Origin: Nocardia sp. NBC_01327
Lineage (GTDB): Bacteria > Actinomycetota > Actinomycetes > Mycobacteriales > Mycobacteriaceae
Direction of reading: 5' to 3'
Assembly: GCF_035958815.1 (NCBI RefSeq)
Contig: NZ_CP108383.1
Span: 3,720,001-3,784,000 of the forward strand
Length of the DNA stretch: 64,000 bases
Both the position numbers and the translations under genes were made by a program. How positions within the stretch are numbered: the first letter of the stretch is position 1; each line of letters opens with the position of its first letter. Shown here one piece after another: positions 50,650 through 60,400 of this stretch. The notes below the pieces were generated by a model that was not told the origin of the DNA, searched no databases, and saw only the letters and a list, made by a program, of their open reading frames with translations.

Positions 50650-51369
50650 ATGCAGCACGACGCGCCTGGCTCCACGGATAACCGAGCAATGTTGAAGTCG
50701 TACAAAAAACTCTCGCGCTGGTATCCCGCACTGGAACCCGCCCCGCAGGGCGCGGCGGCCGAGGGTGCGGCGCCCGGGTCCGCAGATGCGCACGGCGAGA
50801 CGGCTTTCGGCGAGCCGCTCACGAGCGATGACGGCCCGGCCCGTTTTCCGCACTACATCCGGGACGATGAGCCCGATCTCGATTTCCCCCCGGTTCCGGA
50901 ATCGGTCTTGCGCCGCACGCACTTCAGCGGCGCCTGGTCCGATTGGATGACCGATCACGAGTCCGCTTCCTACACACCGAAACTGCGCTATCGCGGTTCC
51001 ACCGTCGTGGAATTTCCGGGCGATAGCGAGGATGATGGGTCACGACCGGATGTGGCCTCGGCACTGCTGGACGCCGTGGACACGGACGCCTCCGCCAAGA
51101 CACGCGCGGTGCCCGTCCTGCCCGATCGATACAGGCGCCGACGGGCTTTCGCGCTCGCTTTCCTGATTGTTGCCATCCTGTTGCTGGCTGCTGCCGGAGG
51201 AGTTGCTCTCTATGTGCTCAACTCACACAGTGGCACTTCGCAATCCATCGGCACACTCGGAACGGACCCCCGTTCCGGTCCGAGTGACCTCCCGGCGGCG
51301 TACAACGAAATGACGGCGACCGTGGCGATCGGCGACCATATCCCCGCCGCAGGCATTCCGGCTGGATAA
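50650..51369 (+). CDS. first gene of the secretion cluster, single-pass membrane protein
   Basis: A 239-residue protein with a long acidic, disordered cytoplasmic N-terminus (about 1-160, rich in Asp, Pro, Ala), a basic stop (RYRRRRA), one transmembrane helix (about 167-189, FALAFLIVAILLLAAAGGVALYV), and a short outside tail. No family is recognised. It starts 17 bases upstream of the next gene's leader and opens the run to 64000. The 284-base region upstream shares control with the divergent SDR gene. GAGAGGG precedes ATG 50650. It could anchor the ATPase-like proteins that follow (inference). Confidence 0.7.
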   Translation: MQHDAPGSTDNRAMLKSYKKLSRWYPALEPAPQGAAAEGAAPGSADAHGETAFGEPLTSDDGPARFPHYIRDDEPDLDFPPVPESVLRRTHFSGAWSDWMTDHESASYTPKLRYRGSTVVEFPGDSEDDGSRPDVASALLDAVDTDASAKTRAVPVLPDRYRRRRAFALAFLIVAILLLAAAGGVALYVLNSHSGTSQSIGTLGTDPRSGPSDLPAAYNEMTATVAIGDHIPAAGIPAG

Positions 51370-51387
51370 GAGGGAGAGCTGAGAACG

Positions 51388-52263
51388 ATGGATCAGGACT
51401 GGAGCCGCTGGCTCGACGAGGTGCCCGAAGAGGGCGAATCGTCAGGCCGTGCCGCGCGTTCCAAGGCTCCGGTAGTGCGCTTGCGTAAGCGCCGCGGCGA
51501 TTCCGGCGAGGCCGGTCCGGCGCAGCGCCCGATTCTGGTGGTGGGTGGCTGCGGTGGCGCGGGCGCCACCACGACGGCTCTGGGCATCGCGGGTGAGATC
51601 GGCGCCGCCGGCGCGCAAACGGTAGCCGTGGACGCCACTTTCGCGGGCAGCGATCTCGCATTGCGGGGCGCTGACGAGCATTTGAGCCCGATCAGTCTGC
51701 AGGCGTGGCTCTACGGCCGCGGTGACGACGAGGCCGCGCCGCTCAAGGAGTGCCTCTCGCGGGCGACCTCCGGCATCGGCCTGCTGTGGCGCGATCCGGC
51801 CCCGCTGCGCCGCCGCGCCACCTATCTCACGGTGGCGCGCGCGATCGACGACTCCGGTTACGCGCCGGTCTACGACGGCGGCAGCCCCATCGCCAGCCGG
51901 CACCTGCGCCCGCTGCTCGAAGACGGGGATATCGCTCTGGTGCTGTCGATTCCGGCTCGCGCCGATGCCGCCAACCGGTTGCGGGTGACGCTGGAGTGGC
52001 TCGACGATCAGTTCGGCGGCCCCGGCGAGGGGCAGGGTGACGGAATCGTCGGAGATACCACGATTGTTGTCTCACATCAGTTGCCGGGCGGTGATTCTCG
52101 AGTCGCTGACCATTTGCGGGAACATCTCGACGGCTGGGTCGGCGATATTCGCGAAGTGCCCTACGACCCCCACCTCGCCCGCGGTGAGCTTGTGCGGCAC
52201 GGAGATCTGGCTAACGAGACACGCCGGGCATATCGCCGCCTGCTTGCCGGGGTGGCATCATGA
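51388..52263 (+). CDS. ParA/MinD-like protein with degenerate P-loop (1)
   Basis: A 291-residue protein. The core IVVGGCGGAGATTTALGIAGEIGA followed by TVAVDATFAGSDLAL matches the P-loop and second acidic strand of ParA/MinD/CpsD-like ATPases, but both lysines of KGGxGKT are absent (GGAGATTT), so classical ATP hydrolysis is doubtful. It has an acidic, Trp-rich N-terminal tail (DQDWSRWLDEVPEE) and a variable C-terminus. The next gene begins inside its stop (ATGA). Role likely in assembling or positioning the machine; this is inference. Such GGAGA-type loops also occur in TadZ/CpaE-like pseudo-ATPases. Confidence 0.75.
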   Translation: MDQDWSRWLDEVPEEGESSGRAARSKAPVVRLRKRRGDSGEAGPAQRPILVVGGCGGAGATTTALGIAGEIGAAGAQTVAVDATFAGSDLALRGADEHLSPISLQAWLYGRGDDEAAPLKECLSRATSGIGLLWRDPAPLRRRATYLTVARAIDDSGYAPVYDGGSPIASRHLRPLLEDGDIALVLSIPARADAANRLRVTLEWLDDQFGGPGEGQGDGIVGDTTIVVSHQLPGGDSRVADHLREHLDGWVGDIREVPYDPHLARGELVRHGDLANETRRAYRRLLAGVAS

Positions 52264-52913
52264 CCGCAGCCATGAAGGAACGTCGACCCTCCCCCGAAAC
52301 CGCAATGGCGGCAGGTGTGGTGCCACCCCCGGAAGCCCGCCGCGCACCGATTTGGGACCGTCCCGTACCCGGCGGCGGCCGCGCGCCACTGGTGTGGCTG
52401 CTCGGTGTGCACGGCGGCGCCGGGGCCAGCACCCTCGCGCATCTGCTTGCGCCGGCGGCGGATTCGTATCGCCGCTGGCCCGGAGTCTTCGATCGCGAAT
52501 CCCCGTTCGTCGTGCTGGTCGCTCGCGAGACCATCTCCGGCCTGACCCGCGCCCACGATCTGCTGCGCCAGCATCACGCCGGCCTGGCCGGGCCGTGTGA
52601 GGTGCTGGGCCTGGTGACGGTGGCGGCGCGGCCGGGCCGTATTCCGGTGGAGATCCGCCGCTATCGCGATGTGGTCGGTTCGCTGGCCGGTCAGGTGTGG
52701 CAGGTGCCGTGGCACGAGGAGTGGACGCTGGTCGAGCCCGATCAGCTGCCGGTCTGGTCGCCCGCGGATCCGGTCCCGAATCAGCGCAAGCGGAAAACCG
52801 ATGCGCTGCAGGAGATTACCTCCGACATCTGGGAGCTGGGCTCGGACATCGTGGCGGCGGCGCAGGACGCGCTCGATGCCCCCCGCCCGGACGCCCCGGA
52901 AGCGGACGAGTGA
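52260..52913 (+). CDS. ParA-like protein with degenerate P-loop (2)
   Basis: A 217-residue protein with LLGVHGGAGASTLAHLLAPAADSYR, again a P-loop-like turn without lysine, and VVLVARETISGLTRAHDLLRQH as the second strand-helix pair; an acidic C-terminal helix follows. Similar small proteins accompany conjugation-like clusters in Streptomyces and relatives. Translationally coupled to the previous gene by ATGA overlap. It may form a heterodimer with it (inference). Confidence 0.7.
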   Translation: MTAAMKERRPSPETAMAAGVVPPPEARRAPIWDRPVPGGGRAPLVWLLGVHGGAGASTLAHLLAPAADSYRRWPGVFDRESPFVVLVARETISGLTRAHDLLRQHHAGLAGPCEVLGLVTVAARPGRIPVEIRRYRDVVGSLAGQVWQVPWHEEWTLVEPDQLPVWSPADPVPNQRKRKTDALQEITSDIWELGSDIVAAAQDALDAPRPDAPEADE

Positions 52914-53007
52914 TCATTGTGACTGTTGGAATGCGTTGTGCCCGAAGAGGTTCCCTAATCCAAGGGGAGATTGTCACTAGCGGTTCGTATTTGGAAAAGG
53001 ACAGACA

Positions 53008-53298
53008 ATGAGCATGATCCTCGTCGTACACGACGCGTACACGCAGGTCCTCGCCCAGGTCGGCAATCCGACCCCCGAGGCTCCGCCCGCGTCGGACAAA
53101 TTGCTGAAGCTGGTCCGTTACTTCACCTGGTTCGTGCTGTTGTCGGGAATCATGGGTATCACCTACGCGGGCGGCAGATTCGCCTGGGAGAAGTGGTCAG
53201 GAGGCGGTTTGGAGTCGCCGAAGATGGTGGCGGGAGCCATGATCGGTGGAATCATCGCGACCAGTGCGGGCACCATCATGAATGCTGTGATCACCTAA
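53008..53298 (+). CDS. small two-helix membrane protein, candidate pilin/VirB2 or accessory subunit (1)
   Basis: A 96-residue protein with a short extracytoplasmic or cytoplasmic leader, a first helix (LVRYFTWFVLLSGIMGITYAG), a basic/aromatic loop RFAWEKWSG, and a second helix (MVAGAMIGGIIATSAGTIM). The size and two-helix hairpin are those of VirB2/TrbC-type subunits, but sequence similarity is not obvious. AAAAGGA precedes ATG 53008. The next gene overlaps its stop by one base. Confidence 0.65.
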   Translation: MSMILVVHDAYTQVLAQVGNPTPEAPPASDKLLKLVRYFTWFVLLSGIMGITYAGGRFAWEKWSGGGLESPKMVAGAMIGGIIATSAGTIMNAVIT

Positions 53299-53561
53299 TG
53301 TCCGCCGCGGTTGCCGTACTGGCATACAAGCAGATGCCCGCCGATGTCCTTCGGCCGATGATGCAGCTGATCGACTGGCTGCTCTGGTGTGTGCTGCTGT
53401 TCTGCCTGGCCTGGATGATCCTGTCCGCCGGCAAGCTGTGGTACCACTTCCGCGGCGATCTGGCCGCCAACGAAGCGACGCACGGGGTGGTGATGAGCCT
53501 GCTGGGCGCCATCATGGCGAGTTCGGCCAGCGGTATCGCGCTGGCGTTGCTGCCTGCATAG
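53298..53561 (+). CDS. small two-helix membrane protein (2)
   Basis: An 87-residue protein with helices LIDWLLWCVLLFCLAWMILSAG and VVMSLLGAIMASSASGIALALLP. ATG 53298 overlaps the preceding TAA by one base, so the two small proteins are coupled and probably form one subassembly of the membrane channel. Second-helix spacing matches the preceding protein, suggesting an ancient duplication. Confidence 0.65.
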   Translation: MSAAVAVLAYKQMPADVLRPMMQLIDWLLWCVLLFCLAWMILSAGKLWYHFRGDLAANEATHGVVMSLLGAIMASSASGIALALLPA

Positions 53562-53630
53562 AGGATTCGGTCCGCACACATTGTCCAGCACTGAAATGTC
53601 CAGTGACATAAAAACTTCGGAGGCGTCGTC

Positions 53631-54455
53631 ATGAACGAGAAGGAGTCGCCCGAGCGCGACCGCATCTCGTTCGGCGTCATTGCCTCGGCGGCCGTGGTGA
53701 TCCTGATCATCGTCGTGGGCGTCGTGGTCTACATCGGGCGTGACGACAGCCCCTCCGCGACGAAACCCGACGGCACGGCGCCGGCGGTCTCCGATGCGGG
53801 CGCGACCGGCTTCGCGGCGCCCGAGGTGGATCTGTTCGGCCGCCGCGTCGATATCCCCAACAATGTTGCCGGGCAGCCGCTTCCGCAGGATGTGCGCAAG
53901 CAGCACAAGCCCTCGGATCAGGACTGGCTGACCGCCGCCCCGGCGGGCACCGTCGATCCGGACGGCTGGCAGCGGGTCTACGGCGCCTCGGTGCCGTTCT
54001 CCACCTCCGACGGCCCGACGCGTCTGGAAGACGGTCTGGCGGTGGGGTATTCGCACACGCCGCAGGGCGCGGTGCTGGCCGCCGCGCAGATCACCTACCG
54101 GCTCAATGCCCGTCCCGCCGATCGCGAGCTCTATGTGCGGCAGGTGCGGGTCTCGGCGCAGCAGGTGACCGCGTACGACCAGGCCCTGGCCGATCAGCGG
54201 CTGCCGAAACAGCAGCCGGAGAAGGTAACCCGATACCTGGTGGCGTCCGACGCCTTCCAGGTCGAGAACTATGCCGACGATATGGCGATCGTGCGTCTCG
54301 CGGCGCGCGGCCCGGTCGTCGACAGCAGACAGCTGTGGGCAGCGGTACGGCTGATCATGGTGTGGGATGCCGGGGATTGGCGGCTCAAGCCGTCGACCTC
54401 CAAGACCTCGCAGACCGAGTACGTGGATTCCCTTGCGGGGTGGACCCGGTGGTAA
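53631..54455 (+). CDS. TcpC/VirB8-like single-pass membrane protein
   Basis: A 274-residue protein with a short cytoplasmic tail, one transmembrane helix (about 14-33, VIASAAVVILIIVVGVVVYI), and an outside region of NTF2-like type ending in MVWDAGDWRLKPS, a motif also seen in TcpC/VirB8-type conjugation proteins. The VirB8 family anchors the channel at the membrane. Assignment is by pattern and context. Confidence 0.65.
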   Translation: MNEKESPERDRISFGVIASAAVVILIIVVGVVVYIGRDDSPSATKPDGTAPAVSDAGATGFAAPEVDLFGRRVDIPNNVAGQPLPQDVRKQHKPSDQDWLTAAPAGTVDPDGWQRVYGASVPFSTSDGPTRLEDGLAVGYSHTPQGAVLAAAQITYRLNARPADRELYVRQVRVSAQQVTAYDQALADQRLPKQQPEKVTRYLVASDAFQVENYADDMAIVRLAARGPVVDSRQLWAAVRLIMVWDAGDWRLKPSTSKTSQTEYVDSLAGWTRW

Positions 54456-54507
54456 CGGAACGAATGGTGAATGAAGTGGCCCTGCGACCCTTCGAGGGGT
54501 GGACCAT

Positions 54508-55998
54508 ATGGTGAGGCGCATTCTCACGATCTTCGCGGTCGTGTTCACCGTCATGATCGCTACGCCGACGGTGGCGTACGGACAGACCTACGGGTTCGAC
54601 CAGGCGTGCAACGACTTACACGATTCGCTCGACGGTCTCGGCATCCCCGGGGTGAGCCTCGGTGACGCGGCCTCGGCCGCCTGTAAGGCCGGCAATGTCG
54701 CCACCCACCCGACCGACGCGGCCGCGGCCGTGCGCGACAAGGCGTGGGACTCCACCTTCGGCAAGGTGGTGGACTCGCTGATGAACGGTCTGGGCGAGGC
54801 GCTGATCCTGGCGCTGACCTTCTGGATGAAGGTGCCCAACGATCGGATCAGTGATTCCGGCGCACTATTCACCAAGATCAACGACTACACCTATCAAGTG
54901 CAGATACTTCTGCTCATGGTGTCGGTGATCCTGTCCGGCGCGAAACTCGCCGAAGCCAGACGCGGCGCCGCCGTCAGTGAGGCGGCGGAATCGTTCAGAA
55001 TGTTCGCCCGCGTGGTGTTCAGCTCCTGGATGCTGGGCGCGGTCATCGTGGCGGGCACCCAGGCCTCGGACAAGTTCTCCGAGTGGGTGATCAATGACGC
55101 CACCGACGGCCAGGCCAAGAACATTGCCGAGCTCATGGTGAAAACCTCGAAGCTGCAGGCATTCTCGCCCGGTCTGGTGCTGATCATCGCGATCGTGGGC
55201 CTGCTGGGCGCACTCGCGCAGATCATTCTGGCCATCGTGCGCCAGGGTCTGCTGGTGGTCGCGGCCGGTGTGCTGCCCCTGGCGGCGGCGGCCTCGGGCA
55301 CCGCGACCGGCAGGCAGTCCTATCCGAAGCTGATCAGCTGGATCATCGCCTTCATGCTGTACAAACCGGTGGCCGCGATCGTCTACATGATCGCCTTCAC
55401 CACCGCCGGGCATGTGGACGATCTGTCCAGCGCGGCAGCCCTGCCGGATTCCGATCAGGCCCAGCGGATGCTGGTCGCGATCGTGCTGCTGTGCAGTGCC
55501 GCATTCGTGCTGCCCGCCCTCATGCGCCTGGCTACCCCGGCCGTGGCCATCGTGGGTAGCGGTGGTTCCGGTCTGACCGCGACCACCGGCACCCTGGTCG
55601 GTGTGGCCGCCATCGGTGCGGTCGGCAGCCGGGCCGTCGGCGCGCGTGCCATGGCCGGACCGGGATCCGCCGGATTCGTCGGTCCGGGCCGCGGTCCGCG
55701 ACCGCCGGGCGGTATCGCCGGTCGCGGCGGCGGTGGCGGGGGAGGCGGCGGAGGTCCGCGTCCGTCCCCGGCGCCGGGCGGCGGTGGCGGCGGAGGCGGT
55801 GCTGCCGCGAGTCCTGCGGCTTCCGGTGGATCGGCCGCAGTACCGTCAGGCGCGACACGGGCGGCAGCGAATCGAGTCGCTCAGGTGCGTGCGGCGACCG
55901 CGGGCCTGAATCGGGCCGATGCGACCGCGGGTGATCTGGCCGGCGACCGCTGGGCCAACCGTTCCCCCGATCTCGGCAGGAGCACCATTCCGCGATGA
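54508..55998 (+). CDS. TrbL/VirB6-like polytopic membrane protein with Gly-rich tail
   Basis: A 496-residue protein. A signal-peptide-like first helix is followed by a region of about 80 residues outside, then five to seven transmembrane helices (for example ILLLMVSVILSGAKLAEA, LVLIIAIVGLLGALAQIILAIV, LISWIIAFMLYKPVAAIVYMIAF), the TrbL/VirB6 layout, and a disordered Gly/Pro/Ala tail after residue 390 with two runs of seven or more glycines. It is the likely inner-membrane channel. ATG 54508 follows GAGGGG; GTG 54499 is alternative. The SCO6880-like gene overlaps its stop. Confidence 0.75.
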   Translation: MVRRILTIFAVVFTVMIATPTVAYGQTYGFDQACNDLHDSLDGLGIPGVSLGDAASAACKAGNVATHPTDAAAAVRDKAWDSTFGKVVDSLMNGLGEALILALTFWMKVPNDRISDSGALFTKINDYTYQVQILLLMVSVILSGAKLAEARRGAAVSEAAESFRMFARVVFSSWMLGAVIVAGTQASDKFSEWVINDATDGQAKNIAELMVKTSKLQAFSPGLVLIIAIVGLLGALAQIILAIVRQGLLVVAAGVLPLAAAASGTATGRQSYPKLISWIIAFMLYKPVAAIVYMIAFTTAGHVDDLSSAAALPDSDQAQRMLVAIVLLCSAAFVLPALMRLATPAVAIVGSGGSGLTATTGTLVGVAAIGAVGSRAVGARAMAGPGSAGFVGPGRGPRPPGGIAGRGGGGGGGGGGPRPSPAPGGGGGGGGAAASPAASGGSAAVPSGATRAAANRVAQVRAATAGLNRADATAGDLAGDRWANRSPDLGRSTIPR

Positions 55999-57485
55999 CC
56001 ATGACCGACACCTACGAGCGCCGCTCGTACGGACTGTGGCAGAAGCCGCGCAGCGCAGGACTTTTCGGCCTGCGCTGGGGTGAGACCGTGGTCGGGTTCG
56101 CGGTCGTGATCACCGGTCTGCTGACGGCGATGATCGCCGGCCCGAAACCGGCGCTGTTCGTCGCCGGACTCGGCCTGATCGTGATGACTCCACTGGTGTG
56201 GCGGACGGGGGGCCGCTCCGGCTACGAGAACGGATTGATGATGTTCCATTGGTTGCGGGGCCGCGGCAAGGGCGAACACGTCTACCGCGGTGGCCGATTC
56301 TCCCGGATTCCGGGCGGTGTGACCCGGCTGCCGGGCCTGATGGCTCCGTCGCGCCTGTACGAGGGCATCGACGCCGGCGGTTACAGCTTCGGCATGATCC
56401 ACCTACCCCAGTTCGGCCAGTACACAGTCGTTCTGCGCGCCTGGCCGCAGGGCCACGAGGCCGTCGACCAGCCGGTGATCGATCGCTGGGTGTCGGCCTG
56501 GGGCACCTTCCTGGCCTCGCTCGGGCAGACCTCCGACATCGTGGCCGTGGTACCGGTGATCGATACCGTGCCCGAGACCGGAAACCGTTTGCTCACCGAG
56601 GTTTCCGCCATCACCCGGCCCGAGGCGCCGGAGCTGGCGCAGCAGGTCATGTACGAACTGGCGACCGAATTGCCGCAGGAGCGAGTGCAATTGCTCCCGC
56701 GCGTGGCCATCACCTTCAAGGCCACCACCGCCGAACGCCGCAAGAACCCGGCGGAGGAGGCGGTCGAGATCGGCCGCCGGCTGCCGGGCATCTGCGCGGC
56801 GCTGTCGGAGGCGGGTGTGCGCTGCCAGCCCATGTCGGCCGATGAGGTCATCTCCTATATTCGGCGCAGTTACGATCCGGCCTCGCAGGCCGACCTCGAG
56901 GTCGCCTCGGGCGAACCCGGTGGGCACGGCCTGGATTGGGCCGACGCCGGGCCGGTATCGCACGAGGAGCGCTGGGACCACTTCATTCACGACGGCGGTC
57001 GCTCGGTCACCTGGGAGATGGATACCGCTCCCGAGGGCGCCGTCGACGAGCGCGTGCTGCAGCGCCTGCTCGCGCCGAATCCCGAAGTGCCGCGCAAACG
57101 TATCGCCATCGTCTTCCGGCCGCATTCGGCCGGCGATGCCGCCCAGATCGTCGATGACGACTTCAAGAACGCGCTCGTCGCTCAGCAGAGCGAGCGCGGT
57201 GTCGTCTCGGCCGCCGCATCCATCCGGGTCGGCGCCACCCAGCAGGCCCGAGAAGAACAGGCCAGGGGTCACGGTGTGACCCGCTTCGGGGCATTGGTGA
57301 CCATTACCGAACCCCTGCGCGGCGATCTGCCGCGCATCGAAGCCATCACCCGCGACCTGTCCACACAGGCGCGGCTGAAAATCCGGCGGTGCTACCGCTA
57401 CCAGGCGGCCGCCTTCGCAGCCTCGCTCGGCTGCGGGGTGATCCTGCCGGAACACGCGACGATTCCGAAAGCACTTGCGGGGTGA
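55995..57485 (+). CDS. SCO6880-like protein (PrgI/VirB3-like N-terminus)
   Basis: A 496-residue protein whose N-terminus has a VirB3/TcpE-type hairpin of two helices (GETVVGFAVVITGLLTAMIAG and PALFVAGLGLIVMTPLVW), followed by a soluble region including LIHDGGRSVTWEM-like and ARLKIRRCYRYQAAAFAASLGCGVIL segments. It is the family of the Streptomyces protein SCO6880. It appears to supply the VirB3 part plus the N-terminal domain of VirB4, with the ATPase on the next gene. ATG 55995 overlaps the previous stop. Confidence 0.78.
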   Translation: MTMTDTYERRSYGLWQKPRSAGLFGLRWGETVVGFAVVITGLLTAMIAGPKPALFVAGLGLIVMTPLVWRTGGRSGYENGLMMFHWLRGRGKGEHVYRGGRFSRIPGGVTRLPGLMAPSRLYEGIDAGGYSFGMIHLPQFGQYTVVLRAWPQGHEAVDQPVIDRWVSAWGTFLASLGQTSDIVAVVPVIDTVPETGNRLLTEVSAITRPEAPELAQQVMYELATELPQERVQLLPRVAITFKATTAERRKNPAEEAVEIGRRLPGICAALSEAGVRCQPMSADEVISYIRRSYDPASQADLEVASGEPGGHGLDWADAGPVSHEERWDHFIHDGGRSVTWEMDTAPEGAVDERVLQRLLAPNPEVPRKRIAIVFRPHSAGDAAQIVDDDFKNALVAQQSERGVVSAAASIRVGATQQAREEQARGHGVTRFGALVTITEPLRGDLPRIEAITRDLSTQARLKIRRCYRYQAAAFAASLGCGVILPEHATIPKALAG

Positions 57486-57491
57486 CCGTTC

Positions 57492-60400
57492 ATGGCACGT
57501 GACTTCGAACCACCGGTGCGGGAACGCGATGCCGTTCCCGCCCGTCGTGCTGCCCGTCGCGAGGCGGTGCCGGATGAGCCCGAGCGCGGGCTCACCGATC
57601 CGGAACAGGCCTACCCGGCGAGCCGGGTGGCCCGCGACGAGCACCGCCCGCGCCGCGGCACCCTGCCCGACCGCCGCCTGCTCCGCCGCGACCCACTCCC
57701 GGACCCCGACGCGCCCATCCAGCTCGGCCCGCCCCCCGAATCGCAGGACGCCGATTCGGACGCGCAGATCCCCGCCGCGCCCCTGGAACTGGACCCTCCG
57801 GACCGCGAGCGCTCCTCCTACGATGCCCTCCGCGCCTCCGCACCCCAGACGGTCGAGGCGACTCCGGTGCATTCCGACCACGCCCCGACGGCCTCGCCGG
57901 AGCGCGAATCACGGTCCACCGCAGACGTTTCCGGCCGTGACCCGCAGTCCCCGGACCGGGACACTCGCGCCGCCGCGGACCGTGAGCGACGGTCGGCGGC
58001 AGCGACCTCCGGCAGGGAAACGCAGGCTCTGGCGCAGTCCCCGGATCGGGACGATCGTGCTGGCGTGGACCGTGAGCGACGGTCCGCAGCAGCGACCCCC
58101 GGCAGGGAAACGCAGGGTCTGGCGCAGTCCTCGGATCGGGATGATCGCGTTGGCGTGGACCGTGAGCGACGGTCGGCGGCAGCGACCTCCGGCAGGGAAA
58201 CGCAGGGTCTGGCGCAGTCCCCGGATCGGGATGATCGCGTTGGCGTGGACCGTGAACGGCGGTCGGCAGCAGCGACTTCCGGTCGTGAGCCGCGGGCGGA
58301 CCTGGCGGGCTCGGATTCTCGGGCCGGGACGTCCGAAAAGGGGCCGCGCACAGGTGATCCGGGCTCGGATATCGGGGTCCCGGACAGCGCCGGAACTGGC
58401 GATGTCGATCGGGTGGCCCGGAGGGCGGCGGCCGGCGAGGGATCCAGGCGTGCGGGTGAGGGTGCGCCGTCAGCCACGGTGGGAGCGGAAGCTGCTGCGG
58501 TGGCGGGGGATTCGGCGGTAAGTACAGAAGGTCTCAGCGGCTCGGAACAGTCGGCGCGGGAACGTGCGCGCCGTGTGGTGACCGAAGGTGCGCGCCCGCG
58601 TGATTCGGATCGAGTCGAGGGGGAGCGCATGGATGGGGAAGGTACTCGCGGCGTCGATGCCGTGGCCGATGTAGTTCCGCCTGCGCTGGAATCGCCTGGG
58701 CCGGTGCGGGATCGAGTGGCGGAGCGGCCGGAGGCGGGCGCCGAGGCCAGGCCGCGGCGTCCGCGCGGTCCGGAGGTCGTCCCGGGTGAGGTGCCGCCGG
58801 GGAGTGACATAGCGCGAGTCGGGGAACCGGCCACGCGCGAGCGCCGGATACGGCAGGCGGGCGAACCCGAAGGCCGCCGCGCCGAGGGTGAGCGGCGTGG
58901 TGAGCACGGCTCCGAACGCGAAGGCCGCCGCACCGCCGATCTCGAAGGTCGGGGGCGTGAACGCGGCCCTGACGCGCCGGGCCGGGAACGTCGCCGGGCG
59001 CCGGGCGCGGAACGTGAGGGTCAGCACGGCGAAGGCAGGCATGCACCGCGTGCCGAGGGACGCGAGCGTGCCGACGGCAGACATGCGCCGCGCGCCGACG
59101 GCAGGGAGCGCGCCGCAGGCCGCGATCCGCGCCGCCCCGAGGGAGATCCGCGGCGCACCGACGGGCCGGAGACGCCGCGGCCGCCGGATGCGGCACGCGG
59201 TGAAGCCCGGGAAGCGCAGCGCCCCAGCGGCGCCGAGGGCCGCCCCAGGCCCACCGATGCCGATCGTGTGCATCTGGGCGGCCGCACCGGGACGCCCGCG
59301 CGTCCGCGCCGGCCCCGCCCCGAGGGTGAATCGGCCGATCGTCCGGAGCGCGGCCGGCAGGCGCGCACCCGCCCGGAGCGGCCCGCCACCGACGAGCAGA
59401 AGCGCACCGCCGCGCGGAAGACCAAGAGCGATAAGGCCGCTCAGTCCAAGGCCGCGAAATCCGCTGCGGCCAAGCGCCGGGCCGCGGCCAAGAAGAAGCA
59501 GTCCGGTCCCAAGCTGCTCGACGATGCCGCGCGCGCGAAGCTGGAGGTGGTGGCGCGCGAACAGAACGGCCTGCGTGCCGCCTGGGCCACCTTCCGCCTG
59601 CATACCGATGATCTGCGCCGCCGCAATTTCGCGGCCCGCGCGGAACGCATGGAATACGGCAGCGTCGACGAATTCGACCGCACCACAGCACAACTGACCG
59701 ACCGCGGCTATATCGGCGCGGGCGGCGGGCGGATGAACGTGATCGGCCGTCCGGTCGAATACCGCGCCACCACCGCGCAGGTCGCGGGCCTGTGGCCGTG
59801 GTCGGTGGGCGCGGGCGCGCCCCTCATCGGCACGCCGCTGGGGTCTCATCTGCACACCGGTGCACCGGTCTGCTTCGACCCGATGAACTGGTTCATGCGC
59901 GGCAGCTTCATCACCGCGCCCAGCCTTTTCGTCCTGGGCCTCAATGGTTTCGGCAAATCCTCGCTGGTGCGCCGCATTGTGCTCGGCGGTGTGGCGCAGG
60001 GCATCACCCCGCTCATCCTCGCCGACGTCAAGCCCGACTACCGCAAGCTGGTGGAGCTGGTCGACGGCCAGGTCATCGATCTGGGTTACGGCCACGGCAA
60101 GCTCAACCCGCTCGCCGCCGGTGTGCTCGGCTCCATCGTGCCGAAGCTCGATCACCTGCCCGAACTGCAGATACAGGTGATGCAGGAGCTGCGGGCCCGC
60201 CAGACCACGCTGGTCGCGGGTCTGGTGGAGCTGGTTCGCGGTGCGCGCGTACGCGATTACGAGGAGACCCTCATCTCGACCGCGCTGACCATCCTCTACC
60301 GGACAGGCAGCAAGTTCACCCCGGATCAGCCGCCCATCATCGAGGACCTGCTCACCGTGATCATCACCGGCGGTGAGGAGATGCAACTCGACGCCGGCGC

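Noticed and set aside
52971..53297. N-terminal extension of the second small membrane protein
   Set aside because: It is an out-of-frame overlap with the first small protein; ATG 53298 gives the clean two-helix product.
57981..58290. possible CRISPR or noncoding repeat array
   Set aside because: The repeat period is exactly 90 bases with no unique spacers and it stays in frame within a coding sequence.
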